From assembly GCF_002156385.1 (NCBI RefSeq), contig NZ_MVJM01000003.1, positions 166,751-230,750 on the forward strand: 64,000 bases of DNA, in the 5' to 3' direction. This DNA is from Halalkalibacter urbisdiaboli (lineage in GTDB: Bacteria > Bacillota > Bacilli > Bacillales > Bacillaceae_D). Below are positions 32,118 to 42,318 of the stretch, piece after piece. Within the stretch, counting starts at the first letter, position 1. Each line of letters starts with the position of its first letter. The translations under genes were made by a program, and so were the position numbers. The notes below the pieces were generated by a model. The model searched no databases, was not told the origin of the DNA, and saw only the letters and a list, made by a program, of their open reading frames with translations.

Positions 32118-34391
32118 TTGAGTCATTTATTAGGACGTTTTGGTGGATTTATAGCTCGAATACGTTGGATCATTATTATTGGATGGATTGTATTGTTAGC
32201 TGTTGGCGCTGGACTAAAGGGGGATGTCGCTTCAAAACTTTCTGGAGGTGGTGGAGATGTACCTGGCTCCCATTCTTCAATCGTTGTTGAGGAGTTTAAG
32301 AATGAGTATGAATCACGTGTAGATGCATCACTCCTGTTAGTAGTCTCTGATAAACAGAAAGGAGTAGATTCTCAAGAATATCAAGAAAATCTGAAAGTTG
32401 CAGCTGATAGGTTGAAGGAAGAAGAAATAGTCGACGACGTTATTACGATGTTAGATGTTCCGGAAGAAGAGCGCGCAAAAATGATAGGAGAAGACGGAAA
32501 AACCAGTATTTCAATTGTTGAATTAAATGTCGATGATGAAGAAGCATCAACATTGTTACCTAAAATTCAGGAAGAATATAAAGCATATGTTGACAGTCTT
32601 GGGATAGAGTCCAATATTGTTGGAACAGCTGCTGTGTTGGGAGATATATCAACATACAGTAAAGAAGGTTTAGTAAAAGCTGAATTAATTGTATTGCCTC
32701 TAATTTTTATTATTTTGTTTATTGTATTTCGTAGCTTTATGGCTTCGTTAATCCCATTTATCGTGACAGTAGTTTCTGTAGTTGGAGCAATGAATGTGAT
32801 TGGGATCGTGGCAACATATGTAGAAATCTCAGTGTTCGTAACAAATGCAGCTGTTATGCTCGGACTCGGAGTTGCAATTGACTATTCATTGTTTATGGTA
32901 AATCGTTTCCGGATAGAATTAGCGAAGGAAAATGACGTAAAAGCTGCTGTACGAAATATGATGTATACAACGGGGCATACCGTATTATTCTCCGGCATTA
33001 CAGTTATTGCAGCGATGTCTGTTCTATTCATCGTGAATGTGCCAGCAATTAAAGCATTAGCTTTTGGTTCTATTACAGTTGTATGTATAGCAGTCATTGC
33101 GACGTTAACGATATTACCAGCGATCTTAATGATAATAGGTCACCGAATTAATTGGGGAAGCCTGAAATGGTTGTCTAAGTCCGAAAATGGACCTTCGAAA
33201 AATTGGGTGAAATGGTCAAATGTAGTTATGAAAAGACCAACACTATTTGTCCTTATTTCTTTAATCGTATTAATTGTCCTTGCGATTCCTTCCATACAAT
33301 TAAAACTGTTTACTCCAGATGTTACGGTTCTTCCAAAGGAATCCTCTGTAAGACAAGGTTTTGAACAGCTTCAAGAATCATTTGGTAAAGGAAGATTAAG
33401 TCCACAATATGTATTGTTAAAGACAGATGGCAACGTTTTGTCAGAGGAAAACCAATTATTTGCATTTGAATTTATTGAGCGTTTGCAGGAAAAGGAAGAG
33501 GTAACTGAAGTAAATTCGATTTTAAACATTTTAAAGGATGTTCAACCAGAACAGGTTGAGAGTCTAGTTACATCAGATCAGGTTCCTGAACAAGCCAAGG
33601 AGGAACTTAATAGGTTTATAGGAAATGACAAAAAATCGATGGTTATTGAGTATTATGCGCGAGACACAGCAGCTACAGAAGAAACACGTTCATTGGTTAA
33701 ATCATTACGCGAAGAGAACGTATTGGGCTTGAGCCCTCCTGAAGGAATGAGTGTATATACGGGTGGGGAAACAGCGGCAAGCATAGATAATAATCAAGAA
33801 ATTTTTGATAGCTTACTCCCTTCTATTCTCATGATGTTGATTCTTATTTTTATCATTCTAATGGTGACCTTTAAAAGCATCCTTATCCCTCTTAAAGCGA
33901 TTATTTTGAATTTATTATCGGTTAGTGCCACGTATGGAATTGTCGTGTTAATTTTCGTTAATGGCTATGGAGCTGAAATATTCGGAGTTGAGACGATTGG
34001 TAATATCGTAAGCTTCGTTCCTATGCTTTTATTAGCTTTACTGTTTGGATTAAGTACAGATTATGAAGTGTTCCTGTTAGGGAGAGTACAGGAAGAATAC
34101 CGTTTAACAAACAATAATGAACATAGTATCTCTATCGGATTACAACAAACCGGTCCATTAATTACAGGGGCTGCAATTTTAATGATTGCTGTGTTTACAG
34201 GCTTTGCTTTTTCCGGAATACTGCCTATTCAAGCATTGGGAGTTGGTTTGGCGGTAGGTGTTTTAATCGATGCGACAATTGTCCGGATGATTTTAGTCCC
34301 TGCGACTATGAAGCTACTAGGGAAATGGAATTGGTGGTTCCCTACGTTTAAAAAGGCTTCTAAAAATAAGAATCTAATAGAAAAAGCATAA
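32118..34391 (+). CDS. MMPL-family RND transporter
   Basis: This 757-residue membrane protein has the two-fold RND layout: helix 1 (IIIIGWIVLLAVGAGL), extracytoplasmic loop 1, five helices with GLGVAIDYSLFMVNRFR, a second extracytoplasmic loop (about 410-565) and a second helix bundle with FGLSTDYEVFLLGRVQEEY. The two DY motifs are the proton-relay Asp-Tyr pairs of MmpL proteins. MMPL proteins export lipids and lipopeptides, which fits a fatty-acid-primed product. TTG 32118 follows GAGGAGGA. It is the first gene of the cluster on the plus strand, with a hairpin before the thioesterase gene. Confidence 0.85.
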   Translation: MSHLLGRFGGFIARIRWIIIIGWIVLLAVGAGLKGDVASKLSGGGGDVPGSHSSIVVEEFKNEYESRVDASLLLVVSDKQKGVDSQEYQENLKVAADRLKEEEIVDDVITMLDVPEEERAKMIGEDGKTSISIVELNVDDEEASTLLPKIQEEYKAYVDSLGIESNIVGTAAVLGDISTYSKEGLVKAELIVLPLIFIILFIVFRSFMASLIPFIVTVVSVVGAMNVIGIVATYVEISVFVTNAAVMLGLGVAIDYSLFMVNRFRIELAKENDVKAAVRNMMYTTGHTVLFSGITVIAAMSVLFIVNVPAIKALAFGSITVVCIAVIATLTILPAILMIIGHRINWGSLKWLSKSENGPSKNWVKWSNVVMKRPTLFVLISLIVLIVLAIPSIQLKLFTPDVTVLPKESSVRQGFEQLQESFGKGRLSPQYVLLKTDGNVLSEENQLFAFEFIERLQEKEEVTEVNSILNILKDVQPEQVESLVTSDQVPEQAKEELNRFIGNDKKSMVIEYYARDTAATEETRSLVKSLREENVLGLSPPEGMSVYTGGETAASIDNNQEIFDSLLPSILMMLILIFIILMVTFKSILIPLKAIILNLLSVSATYGIVVLIFVNGYGAEIFGVETIGNIVSFVPMLLLALLFGLSTDYEVFLLGRVQEEYRLTNNNEHSISIGLQQTGPLITGAAILMIAVFTGFAFSGILPIQALGVGLAVGVLIDATIVRMILVPATMKLLGKWNWWFPTFKKASKNKNLIEKA

Positions 34392-34401
34392 AAAACAATG
34401 G

Positions 34402-34440
34402 CACACAAAGGTTTTTCATCTCTAGGAAAACCTTTGTGTG
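34402..34440 (+). terminator. Intercistronic hairpin after the MMPL gene
   Basis: CACACAAAGGTTTT (34402-34415) pairs exactly with AAAACCTTTGTGTG (34427-34440). No T-run follows, so partial read-through into the biosynthetic genes is possible. Confidence 0.6.
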
Positions 34441-34513
34441 ATGCTTACAAAAGGCTTTTGATGACGATAGAGTATTGATTTATAACTTTTTGAGGTGAAC
34501 TACTATTAAAAAA

Positions 34514-35263
34514 ATGACGTTGTTTTGTTTTTCTTATGCCGGTGGAACTGCAACACTTTATTTAAAGTGGAAAAGATATATTCATCCAAATATTCACCTA
34601 TACCCACTGGAAATTCCAGGACGCGGTACAAGGATAAATGAATCCTTATGCAACACAATTGAAGACATTGTAGATGATACTTATCGAAAAATAAGCACAA
34701 TCGTTGATGATGGAGAATATGCCATATTTGGGTATAGCATGGGGAGCTTAATCGGCTTTGAACTTTGTAGAAAATTAAAAGAGAATGGTCATAAAATGCC
34801 TGTACATTTATTTACAGCAGCGTTAATGTCCCCGAATCTTATTGAAAAAAGGGAAACCATCCACACATTACCGAATGAGGAATTTCTACAAGAGCTTATC
34901 AAATTCAATGGATTTCCTAATGAAATTATTGAAAACAAAGCAATAATGGATTTTTATCTGCCTATATTGAAAGCAGATTTTGAGGCAATTGAAACGTATA
35001 CGTATCGAAAAAATAAACGCAATATTGATGTGAATATTACGACATTATATGGCAAAGACGATACGGTCCAAATGGAAGAAATCCACGCTTGGGCAAATGT
35101 AACAACAGGGAAACATGTTACGTACGAAATGATGGGTGATCACTTTTTTATTCTTTCTCAAGCTGAAAGGATAAGTGGCATTATCACTGAAACGTTAGTG
35201 AGAGAAGTAAAGACCTCAATAAAAATGCATACAAATAACGAAAATTTTCAGGGATTTTACTAA
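34514..35263 (+). CDS. Type II thioesterase of the biosynthetic cluster
   Basis: This 249-residue alpha/beta hydrolase of the GrsT/SrfAD family has the entry CFSYAGGTATLYLKW, PLEIPGRGTR, the nucleophile Ser75 in GYSMGS, Asp in GKDDTV and His in MGDHFFI. Type II enzymes clear misloaded acyl groups from carrier proteins. A ribosome site GAGGTG (34492) sits 16 nt from ATG 34514 but 7 nt from an in-frame ATT at 34505, which would give an MKKMTL start; the true start is uncertain. It directly precedes the NRPS gene. Confidence 0.88.
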   Translation: MTLFCFSYAGGTATLYLKWKRYIHPNIHLYPLEIPGRGTRINESLCNTIEDIVDDTYRKISTIVDDGEYAIFGYSMGSLIGFELCRKLKENGHKMPVHLFTAALMSPNLIEKRETIHTLPNEEFLQELIKFNGFPNEIIENKAIMDFYLPILKADFEAIETYTYRKNKRNIDVNITTLYGKDDTVQMEEIHAWANVTTGKHVTYEMMGDHFFILSQAERISGIITETLVREVKTSIKMHTNNENFQGFY

Positions 35264-35286
35264 TAATTGTCTATTGGAGGATGAAA

Positions 35287-38200
35287 ATGCCATACGAGCA
35301 ATGGTTTCAAACATTAACAGATGCACTAAAATATCACTCCGAAAAGCAAAGTGAAAATGGAATTCGTTTTATTAATGGAGATGATAAAGAAGACTTTTGT
35401 TCATATAACGAGCTTTATGAGAAAGCACTTTATATTTTAAATTATTTACAGGAAAAGGGGATAACCCGAGGTAATGAGTTAATACTCCAAATCGAAGAAA
35501 GTGAAAAATTCATCCCTATTTTTTGGGCATGCTTACTCGGTGGGATTATCCCCGTTCCTATTTCAGTAGGCCATAATGATGAGCATAAAGAAAAATTGTT
35601 TCGAATTTGGCAGACCCTTAATCACCCATTTATCGTTACAAATGAAAAAAATGAGCAAAGCCTTAAAGCTTTTGCAGAAGCAAGACAGTATTCGATTATC
35701 GATGAAATCACAGCTCGTACACTTATGATTAAAGAGTGTTTCCAAAGTACGAAACATGGAAAGGAATACCCTTTAAGTCCTAATGATATTGCTTTTGTCC
35801 AATTTTCATCGGGCTCTACAGGGGATCCTAAAGGGGTTACCCTAACGCACGCTAACCTTCTAACTAATATTTATCAAATTATTGAAGGTGGTAAGTTCAC
35901 TAAGGCAGACTCTGTATTAAGTTGGATGCCTTTAACACATGATATGGGAATTATCGGAACACATATGGTACCACTTGTTCTGAATATTCATCAATATCTC
36001 ATGCCTACTGCCATATTTATTAGACGACCTGCCTTATGGTTGAAGAAAATAAATGAACATCAAGTAACAACAACCTCCTCTCCGAACTTTGGTTACAAAT
36101 ATTTTTTAACAAATTTTAAACACCGACTAGCAAAAGATTGGGAGTTATCACATGTACGCTTATTTTTAAATGGTGCAGAACCGATCTCACCGGAATTGTG
36201 TCATCAATTCTTAAAAAGGATGGAGCCGTATGGACTTAAGAGAAACGTAATGCTTCCGGTTTATGGGTTAGCCGAAGCATCATTGGCTGTTACCTTTTCA
36301 TCAATTGAAGAATCCTTTACAACAATCCAGCTTGATCGGAATTATGTGAGCTTAGGAGAAAGAGTGAGAGAAACGACAACAGATAATGAGGATGCTGTTA
36401 GTTTTGTTGAGGTTGGATACCCTCTTAACGGATGTCATGTAAGAATTTGTGATGATAAGAATGCCTTACTAGAGGATTATCGAGTTGGGTATATCCAAAT
36501 AAAAGGGGAAAATGTCACAAAGGGCTATTATAACAATCAAGAAGTATCTGAGCGGGTCATTCAAGAGGGTTGGCTAAATACAGGTGATTTAGGATTTATG
36601 AAAAATGGATGCCTCGTCATTACAGGTCGTGCGAAAGACATCATCTTTGTAAACGGGCAGAATTTTTATCCTCATGATATTGAAAGAGTGTCCGAGGACC
36701 TACAGGAAATTGAATTAGGCTATATAGCTGCATGTGGTGTCGCTAATCCACAAACGAAGAATGATGACATTCTATTATTTGTTTTATTTAAGAAAAAAGT
36801 AGAAGATTTTGCGCTGATAGCTAAGAAGCTGAAAAACTATATTAGAAAAAAAATGGGACTCGAGATTCATAGCGTTATTCCAATTAGAAAAATGCCAAAA
36901 ACTACTAGTGGAAAGATTGAACGATATAAATTAGGTGAAATGTATCGGCAAGGAAAGTTCGATAACGTAAGGGAAGAAGTAAATCGTTTCCTAGAGATAA
37001 CAGTAAAAAATCCTGCTGATCCTAAAAATGAAATAGAAAGTCAATTAGCGGATATTTGCTCTAAGATCCTTGGCGTTAATGATGTTGGTATTCATGATGA
37101 TTTCTTTGAGCTCGGCGGTGATTCATTAAAAGCTCAGCAATTCATTAACGCAATTGAAAATAGCTTTGCTATAGAAGTGACAATTAGTCAATTATTTATA
37201 AATTCTTCAATAAGTAAGGTAAGTCAGCTAATAATAGAACAACAAAATAAGGAAGAGATATTTTTAGAAACAATTGAGCTTAAACATATTGAAGATAAGA
37301 GAGCGTTTTATCCTGCCACATCAGCTCAAAAAAGGTTATATGTGATTCAGCAAATGAATCTTCAAGATGTAACATATAACGAATCTGCTGCATTAAAAAT
37401 TGAAGGCTTATTAGAGCTACAAAAGCTAGAACAATCGATGCAAGTGGTGATTAGGAGGCATGAATCGCTTAGAACAACCTTTGAGATGCATGACGGTGAG
37501 CTTGTACAAAAAATTAGTGAAGCAGTTGATTTTAAGCTAGAAAAAGTAGTTATGGACGAATCGGAATTAGCGATGTTCATCAATGAATTTAAACAACCAT
37601 TTGATTTAAGTCGTGGACCTTTATTTAGAGGCTGTATCGTAACATTATCGAAGGGGGGCTACGTATTACTGCTAGATGCCCATCACATCATCGTAGATGG
37701 AACATCCCATCGTATTTTTATGAAGGAGCTTTTTGATCTTTATTCAGGAAATACGCTCCCTCAGGTCGATATTCACTTTAAAGATTATGCTCTATATCAA
37801 GAAAGACTCGAGCAATCGCCAAGGTTACAAAAAGAAGAAAATTACTGGATGAACTTATATTCTGGAGAACTGCCGATTTTACAACTACCAACTGACTTTC
37901 TAAGACGGAATATTCTGAACTTAGAAGGCGATAGAGTAGTTATAAAGGTAAATGAAGAATGGACAACAAAACTTAAACAAATGGCATTCAATCATTCTTC
38001 AACACTTTATATGTCTTTGCTCGCAACCTATAATATTTTGCTCTCAAAATATACAAATCAGCATGACTTAATCGTTGGCTCACCAATTGCCGCGAGATTA
38101 GATGCTAAATTAGAGCATGTAATAGGGATGTTTGTGAACACTCTTGCTCTGAGAAATACAATCGATGATAGTAAGTCATTTTCAGAGTTTTTAGCATCTG

Positions 38201-41031
38201 TTAAGGAGAATGTACTGGGTGCTTTCGAGCATCAGAATTATCCATATGAAAATATGCTAAACAAATTAGAGATTCAAAGAGATTTAAGCAGAAATCCACT
38301 ATTTGATACAGTTTTTGTTCTACAAAACATGGAAAAGCCTGAACTGAATGTAGAAAATCTGATAATTGAGCAGATGCCAATTCCTAATCGAACATCAAAA
38401 TTTGATTTGACAGTCGAATCTGTTGAGATAGAGGGAGAGCTGTCCTTTACATTTGAATACAGTACTAAGCTGTTTAAGAAGGAAACGATTGAGAGGCTTT
38501 CAAAGCATTTTATCGATATTTTAAAAACAGTCACTCAATTCCCTAATATTCTAGTTTCGGACATCGATATTGTAGGGAAAGAGGAAAGCCAAACGTTACT
38601 TCATACCTTTAATGAGTCAGAGACGGATTTTCCTAAAGAACGAACATTACAAGAATTATTTGAAGAACAAGTACAACTGAGACCAGAGCATATCGCTGTT
38701 AAGCTTTGTGAAAATCAGGTTACTTATCGTGAATTAAACAAAAGGTCTAACCAGCTTGCAAGGTATTTAAGAATGAAAGGGGTAGAACCTAATCAGATTG
38801 TCGGAATGATTGTAGAGCGTTCTGTGGAAATGATTATCGGGATTATAAGTACGTTAAAGGCCGGTGGTGCTTATCTACCGATTGATCCTGAATATCCCGA
38901 TTCAAGAGTAAAGGATATTTTAACAGATTCAGGCACATCTTGGGTTCTTACAAGTACGAGCTTAGCTAAAAAATTCGAATTGATTTTGAAGGAAACATCG
39001 ATTCAAATCATCACCCTTGACCAACTTGAACCAATGATAGCGGAGATGGATTCCTCCAATTTGAACATAATAAATAAGTCTTCTGACCTTGCACATGTCA
39101 TGTATACATCAGGTTCAACTGGAAAGCCAAAAGGGAACTTGATTACTCATTCCAATGTAGGTAGAACAGTTAAAAATACGAATTACTTAGAAGTAACAGC
39201 AGAAGATATCATCCTCCAGGTATCTAATTATGCATTTGATGGCTCGACCTTTGACATCCATGGTGCACTATTAAATGGTGCAGAGCTTGTTCTGATTAAT
39301 AAAACAACTATTTTAGACATGAGAAAATTATCAAACGTTATTAAAGGAGAAAAGGTTACAAAGCTGTTAATTACGACGGCTCTATTCAACACGCTCGTGG
39401 ATATTAATATAAACTGCTTTGAACATGTGAAAAAGATTCTTTTTGGTGGTGAAAGAGTCTCGATCAAACATGTGCGCAAGGCCTTGGACTTTTTAGGTGA
39501 AAATAAATTAATGCATATGTACGGCCCAGCTGAAAGTACGGTATTTGCTACCTACTATGTGGTCAATAACATTGACGAGGATGCCTTAACGATTCCGATC
39601 GGAAAGCCTATTTCCAATACACAAATCTATATTTTAAATAAACATAATCATTTGCAGCCAATTGGAGTAGCGGGGGAATTATGTATTTCAGGTGAAGGGG
39701 TAGCGAAGGGGTATTTGAACCGTCTAGAATTAACAGCCGAGAAATTTGTACCAAACCCATTTTTCCCAAATCAAGTAATGTATCGTACGGGAGATTTAGC
39801 AAGGTGGCTTCCAGATGGAAATATTGAATTCATTGACCGTATTGACAGTCAAGTGAAAATTAGAGGGTTTCGAATTGAAATTGGTGAAATTGAAGCACAA
39901 ATTCTTAACCATCGACATGTTAAGGAAGCGGTCGTCCTAGTAAAAGAAGCTGAAAGTGGAAACAAATTCCTTTGTGCATATGTCGTTGGTGACGACGGTT
40001 TATCGATTACAGAGTTAAAGGCAGAGCTAGCAAAGAGTTTACCAGACTTCATGATTCCTACAGCTTTTGTTGAACTAGAAAAGATGGCGATCACATTAAA
40101 TGGAAAGGTAGATAAGAAGAGTCTGCCAGAGCCTAGTCATGTTTTATCTAAGAATGACTATGTTGAGGCAACAAATGCAGTTGAAAAGAAACTCGTCGAA
40201 ATATGGCGGGAGATTCTTGGAATTAGAACAATCGGGATCCATGATAACTTCTTTGATTTAGGTGGAAACTCACTATTACTTGTTAGAATGCATTCTGTCA
40301 TTGAAAGTGTCTATGAAGGAAAAGTTGAAGTACCCGACCTTTTCACATATACGACAATTGCGGAACTTTCAGTGTTTATTGAAAAGGGACAGGATAAGCA
40401 AACCGAGTTTCAATTCCCTTTTGTGAATCTGCCGCATGATTACTTTAATGAACAAAATTCTATCAGCGAGGATACATTATTTACGATTCAGTTTACCGAA
40501 CACCTTGTTAAGAACGTAATCGAAATGAGTTTGATACTAAAGGTTGAAGTGATTGATATTTTATTAACCATTTATTTCTATTTACTATCGACCCTGTCAG
40601 AGGAGCAAGAACTTGCGGTTCAGACTATGCTGACAAATGATAACCATGCATATTCATTGAATGTAAATATGAGTGTGTCGAAGGATATTACTAGTTTGAT
40701 ACACCATGTGAACCAATCAAGGAAAGAACGAAACCAAGCAAATGTGTATTCTATCGATGTAATCAATAAAGCTAAGCTGAATAAAAGGAATAAGGAAATT
40801 TTACCATTGTTCTGTACGGAAGATGTCCTACGTGAACAAGAGTATCTATTGGATGTATATGACATGGTCGTTGCGACTGTTGAAAGTAGCTCTAAATTAG
40901 GCTTTATTGTCCAGTTTAACGGTAAAAGGATGCAAAAAGATAAGGTGAGAAATCTAGCAAATGGATATATGAAATTAATAGAGTTGTTGGTTAATGATTT
41001 TATTGAAAATACAAAAGAGGTGTTACGATGA
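35287..41031 (+). CDS. Loading NRPS: FAAL-PCP-C-A-PCP plus partial C lobe
   Basis: This 1914-residue megasynthase has, in order: a fatty-acyl-AMP ligase-like domain (about 1-560; SSGSTGDPKGV at 174, WMPLTHDMGIIG), a carrier (Ser613 in GGDSL), a condensation domain (about 660-1100; HHIIVDG at 799-804), an adenylation domain (about 1110-1610; YTSGSTGKPKG at 1273, FDGSTF at 1317), a second carrier (Ser1662 in GGNSL), and a 210-residue tail resembling only the C-terminal lobe of a condensation domain. Predicted role: activate a fatty acid, transfer it to one amino acid. Binding-pocket residues read DGFLLGMVFK, closest to an Ile-type code as I recall it. GGAGG precedes ATG 35287. The stop overlaps the next start by 4 nt. 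Confidence 0.9.
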   Translation: MPYEQWFQTLTDALKYHSEKQSENGIRFINGDDKEDFCSYNELYEKALYILNYLQEKGITRGNELILQIEESEKFIPIFWACLLGGIIPVPISVGHNDEHKEKLFRIWQTLNHPFIVTNEKNEQSLKAFAEARQYSIIDEITARTLMIKECFQSTKHGKEYPLSPNDIAFVQFSSGSTGDPKGVTLTHANLLTNIYQIIEGGKFTKADSVLSWMPLTHDMGIIGTHMVPLVLNIHQYLMPTAIFIRRPALWLKKINEHQVTTTSSPNFGYKYFLTNFKHRLAKDWELSHVRLFLNGAEPISPELCHQFLKRMEPYGLKRNVMLPVYGLAEASLAVTFSSIEESFTTIQLDRNYVSLGERVRETTTDNEDAVSFVEVGYPLNGCHVRICDDKNALLEDYRVGYIQIKGENVTKGYYNNQEVSERVIQEGWLNTGDLGFMKNGCLVITGRAKDIIFVNGQNFYPHDIERVSEDLQEIELGYIAACGVANPQTKNDDILLFVLFKKKVEDFALIAKKLKNYIRKKMGLEIHSVIPIRKMPKTTSGKIERYKLGEMYRQGKFDNVREEVNRFLEITVKNPADPKNEIESQLADICSKILGVNDVGIHDDFFELGGDSLKAQQFINAIENSFAIEVTISQLFINSSISKVSQLIIEQQNKEEIFLETIELKHIEDKRAFYPATSAQKRLYVIQQMNLQDVTYNESAALKIEGLLELQKLEQSMQVVIRRHESLRTTFEMHDGELVQKISEAVDFKLEKVVMDESELAMFINEFKQPFDLSRGPLFRGCIVTLSKGGYVLLLDAHHIIVDGTSHRIFMKELFDLYSGNTLPQVDIHFKDYALYQERLEQSPRLQKEENYWMNLYSGELPILQLPTDFLRRNILNLEGDRVVIKVNEEWTTKLKQMAFNHSSTLYMSLLATYNILLSKYTNQHDLIVGSPIAARLDAKLEHVIGMFVNTLALRNTIDDSKSFSEFLASVKENVLGAFEHQNYPYENMLNKLEIQRDLSRNPLFDTVFVLQNMEKPELNVENLIIEQMPIPNRTSKFDLTVESVEIEGELSFTFEYSTKLFKKETIERLSKHFIDILKTVTQFPNILVSDIDIVGKEESQTLLHTFNESETDFPKERTLQELFEEQVQLRPEHIAVKLCENQVTYRELNKRSNQLARYLRMKGVEPNQIVGMIVERSVEMIIGIISTLKAGGAYLPIDPEYPDSRVKDILTDSGTSWVLTSTSLAKKFELILKETSIQIITLDQLEPMIAEMDSSNLNIINKSSDLAHVMYTSGSTGKPKGNLITHSNVGRTVKNTNYLEVTAEDIILQVSNYAFDGSTFDIHGALLNGAELVLINKTTILDMRKLSNVIKGEKVTKLLITTALFNTLVDININCFEHVKKILFGGERVSIKHVRKALDFLGENKLMHMYGPAESTVFATYYVVNNIDEDALTIPIGKPISNTQIYILNKHNHLQPIGVAGELCISGEGVAKGYLNRLELTAEKFVPNPFFPNQVMYRTGDLARWLPDGNIEFIDRIDSQVKIRGFRIEIGEIEAQILNHRHVKEAVVLVKEAESGNKFLCAYVVGDDGLSITELKAELAKSLPDFMIPTAFVELEKMAITLNGKVDKKSLPEPSHVLSKNDYVEATNAVEKKLVEIWREILGIRTIGIHDNFFDLGGNSLLLVRMHSVIESVYEGKVEVPDLFTYTTIAELSVFIEKGQDKQTEFQFPFVNLPHDYFNEQNSISEDTLFTIQFTEHLVKNVIEMSLILKVEVIDILLTIYFYLLSTLSEEQELAVQTMLTNDNHAYSLNVNMSVSKDITSLIHHVNQSRKERNQANVYSIDVINKAKLNKRNKEILPLFCTEDVLREQEYLLDVYDMVVATVESSSKLGFIVQFNGKRMQKDKVRNLANGYMKLIELLVNDFIENTKEVLR

Positions 41032-42299
41032 CAAAGGTTGCGCTGTTATTTCCAGGACAAGGGTCTCAATATATTGGAATGGGTAAGAAGCTATGTGAGG
41101 ATTATCAAGTAGCTGCTCAGACCTTTGATGAGGCAAATGACATATTAGGCTTTGACTTAAAAAAAATCTGCTTTGAAGGAAAGATGGAGGAGCTAACGAA
41201 AACCGATATCACGCAACCAGCACTTCTTACAGCAAGTGTAGCTTCATTTAGAGTCTACATGGAGGAGATTGGTGTTACACCACAGTTCTCTGCAGGACAC
41301 AGTGTTGGGGAATATGCTGCATTAACATGTAGCGGCGCGATAAGCTTTGCAGATTCCTTAAAAATCGTAAGAAAAAGAGGCCTGTTAATGCAAGAGGCCT
41401 CGGAAAAAGCATTAGGTAAGATGGTGGCAGTAAGAGGACTTTCAATCGAAGCAGTTGAGAAAGTCTGTAAGATACTATCTACCACAGACATGCCAGTTGT
41501 GGTCGCTTGCTATAACTCCTTAAAGCAGAATGTCATAGCAGGTCATAGCAAGGCAGTAGAACAAGCGGTAAACCAACTGGAACAATTAGGAGGAACACTC
41601 ATACCGTTAAAGGTAAGTGCTGCCTTTCATAGTCCAATGATGCAGACATCTGCAGATGAATTGCGCTATGAGCTAGATAGGGTATTCTATGATTCACCAA
41701 AGTGGGAAGTTATCTCAAATGTAAGTGGTTTACCATATACAGATAATCTAAATATGATTGATTCTTTAACAGAACAAATGGTAAAACCCGTTAGATGGAA
41801 TGAAACGATGATGTACCTTCAACAGCAGGGTGTTGGGAAATATATAGAATTGGGACCGAAAGCGGTATTAAGCAATTTATTGAAGGATAATGATCGAAAT
41901 GTTAAAACGTATTTAGTTGAAGATAAGCTTGATGTGACTGAGTTGCTGCAAGACTTTGACTTGGAAGGTAGACTTGCAATCATGACTAAATGTTTGGCAA
42001 CAGCCGTTTGTATTAAGAATCGTAACTGGGACTCTGTCGCTTATCATCAAGGGGTTATTGAACCATATCAAAAGGTAAATCAGCTCTATGAGGCACTTCG
42101 CCAAGAACAAGTAAAACCGACTGATGAACAATTATACTTAGCTTTTGACATGCTTTCATCTGTTGTCAGAACGAAGAAAGTACCAATTGAGCAGCAAAAG
42201 GAACTATTCAAAAGAATAGTTGAAGAAACAGGGGCTCTTTCTATTTTACATGGTTTAGAAGAATCTGAATGGGTAAGCGAAGAAGAATTAATACTTTAG
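41028..42299 (+). CDS. Trans-acting acyltransferase (malonyl-CoA:ACP type) with C-terminal extension
   Basis: This 423-residue FabD-like protein begins ALLFPGQGSQYIGMG; the nucleophile is Ser92 in GHSVGE and the partner His lies in SAAFHSP. Residues ~1-305 are the catalytic fold. The remaining ~110 (EGRLAIMTKCLATAVCIKNRNWD onward) form a helical extension often seen on trans-AT enzymes, which I cannot name. It should load malonyl onto the AT-less module encoded next. GAGGTG precedes ATG 41028, which overlaps the NRPS stop (ATGA), so translation is coupled. Confidence 0.88.
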   Translation: MTKVALLFPGQGSQYIGMGKKLCEDYQVAAQTFDEANDILGFDLKKICFEGKMEELTKTDITQPALLTASVASFRVYMEEIGVTPQFSAGHSVGEYAALTCSGAISFADSLKIVRKRGLLMQEASEKALGKMVAVRGLSIEAVEKVCKILSTTDMPVVVACYNSLKQNVIAGHSKAVEQAVNQLEQLGGTLIPLKVSAAFHSPMMQTSADELRYELDRVFYDSPKWEVISNVSGLPYTDNLNMIDSLTEQMVKPVRWNETMMYLQQQGVGKYIELGPKAVLSNLLKDNDRNVKTYLVEDKLDVTELLQDFDLEGRLAIMTKCLATAVCIKNRNWDSVAYHQGVIEPYQKVNQLYEALRQEQVKPTDEQLYLAFDMLSSVVRTKKVPIEQQKELFKRIVEETGALSILHGLEESEWVSEEELIL

Positions 42300-42318
42300 G
42301 ATACGGGGGAGTGCCGAA

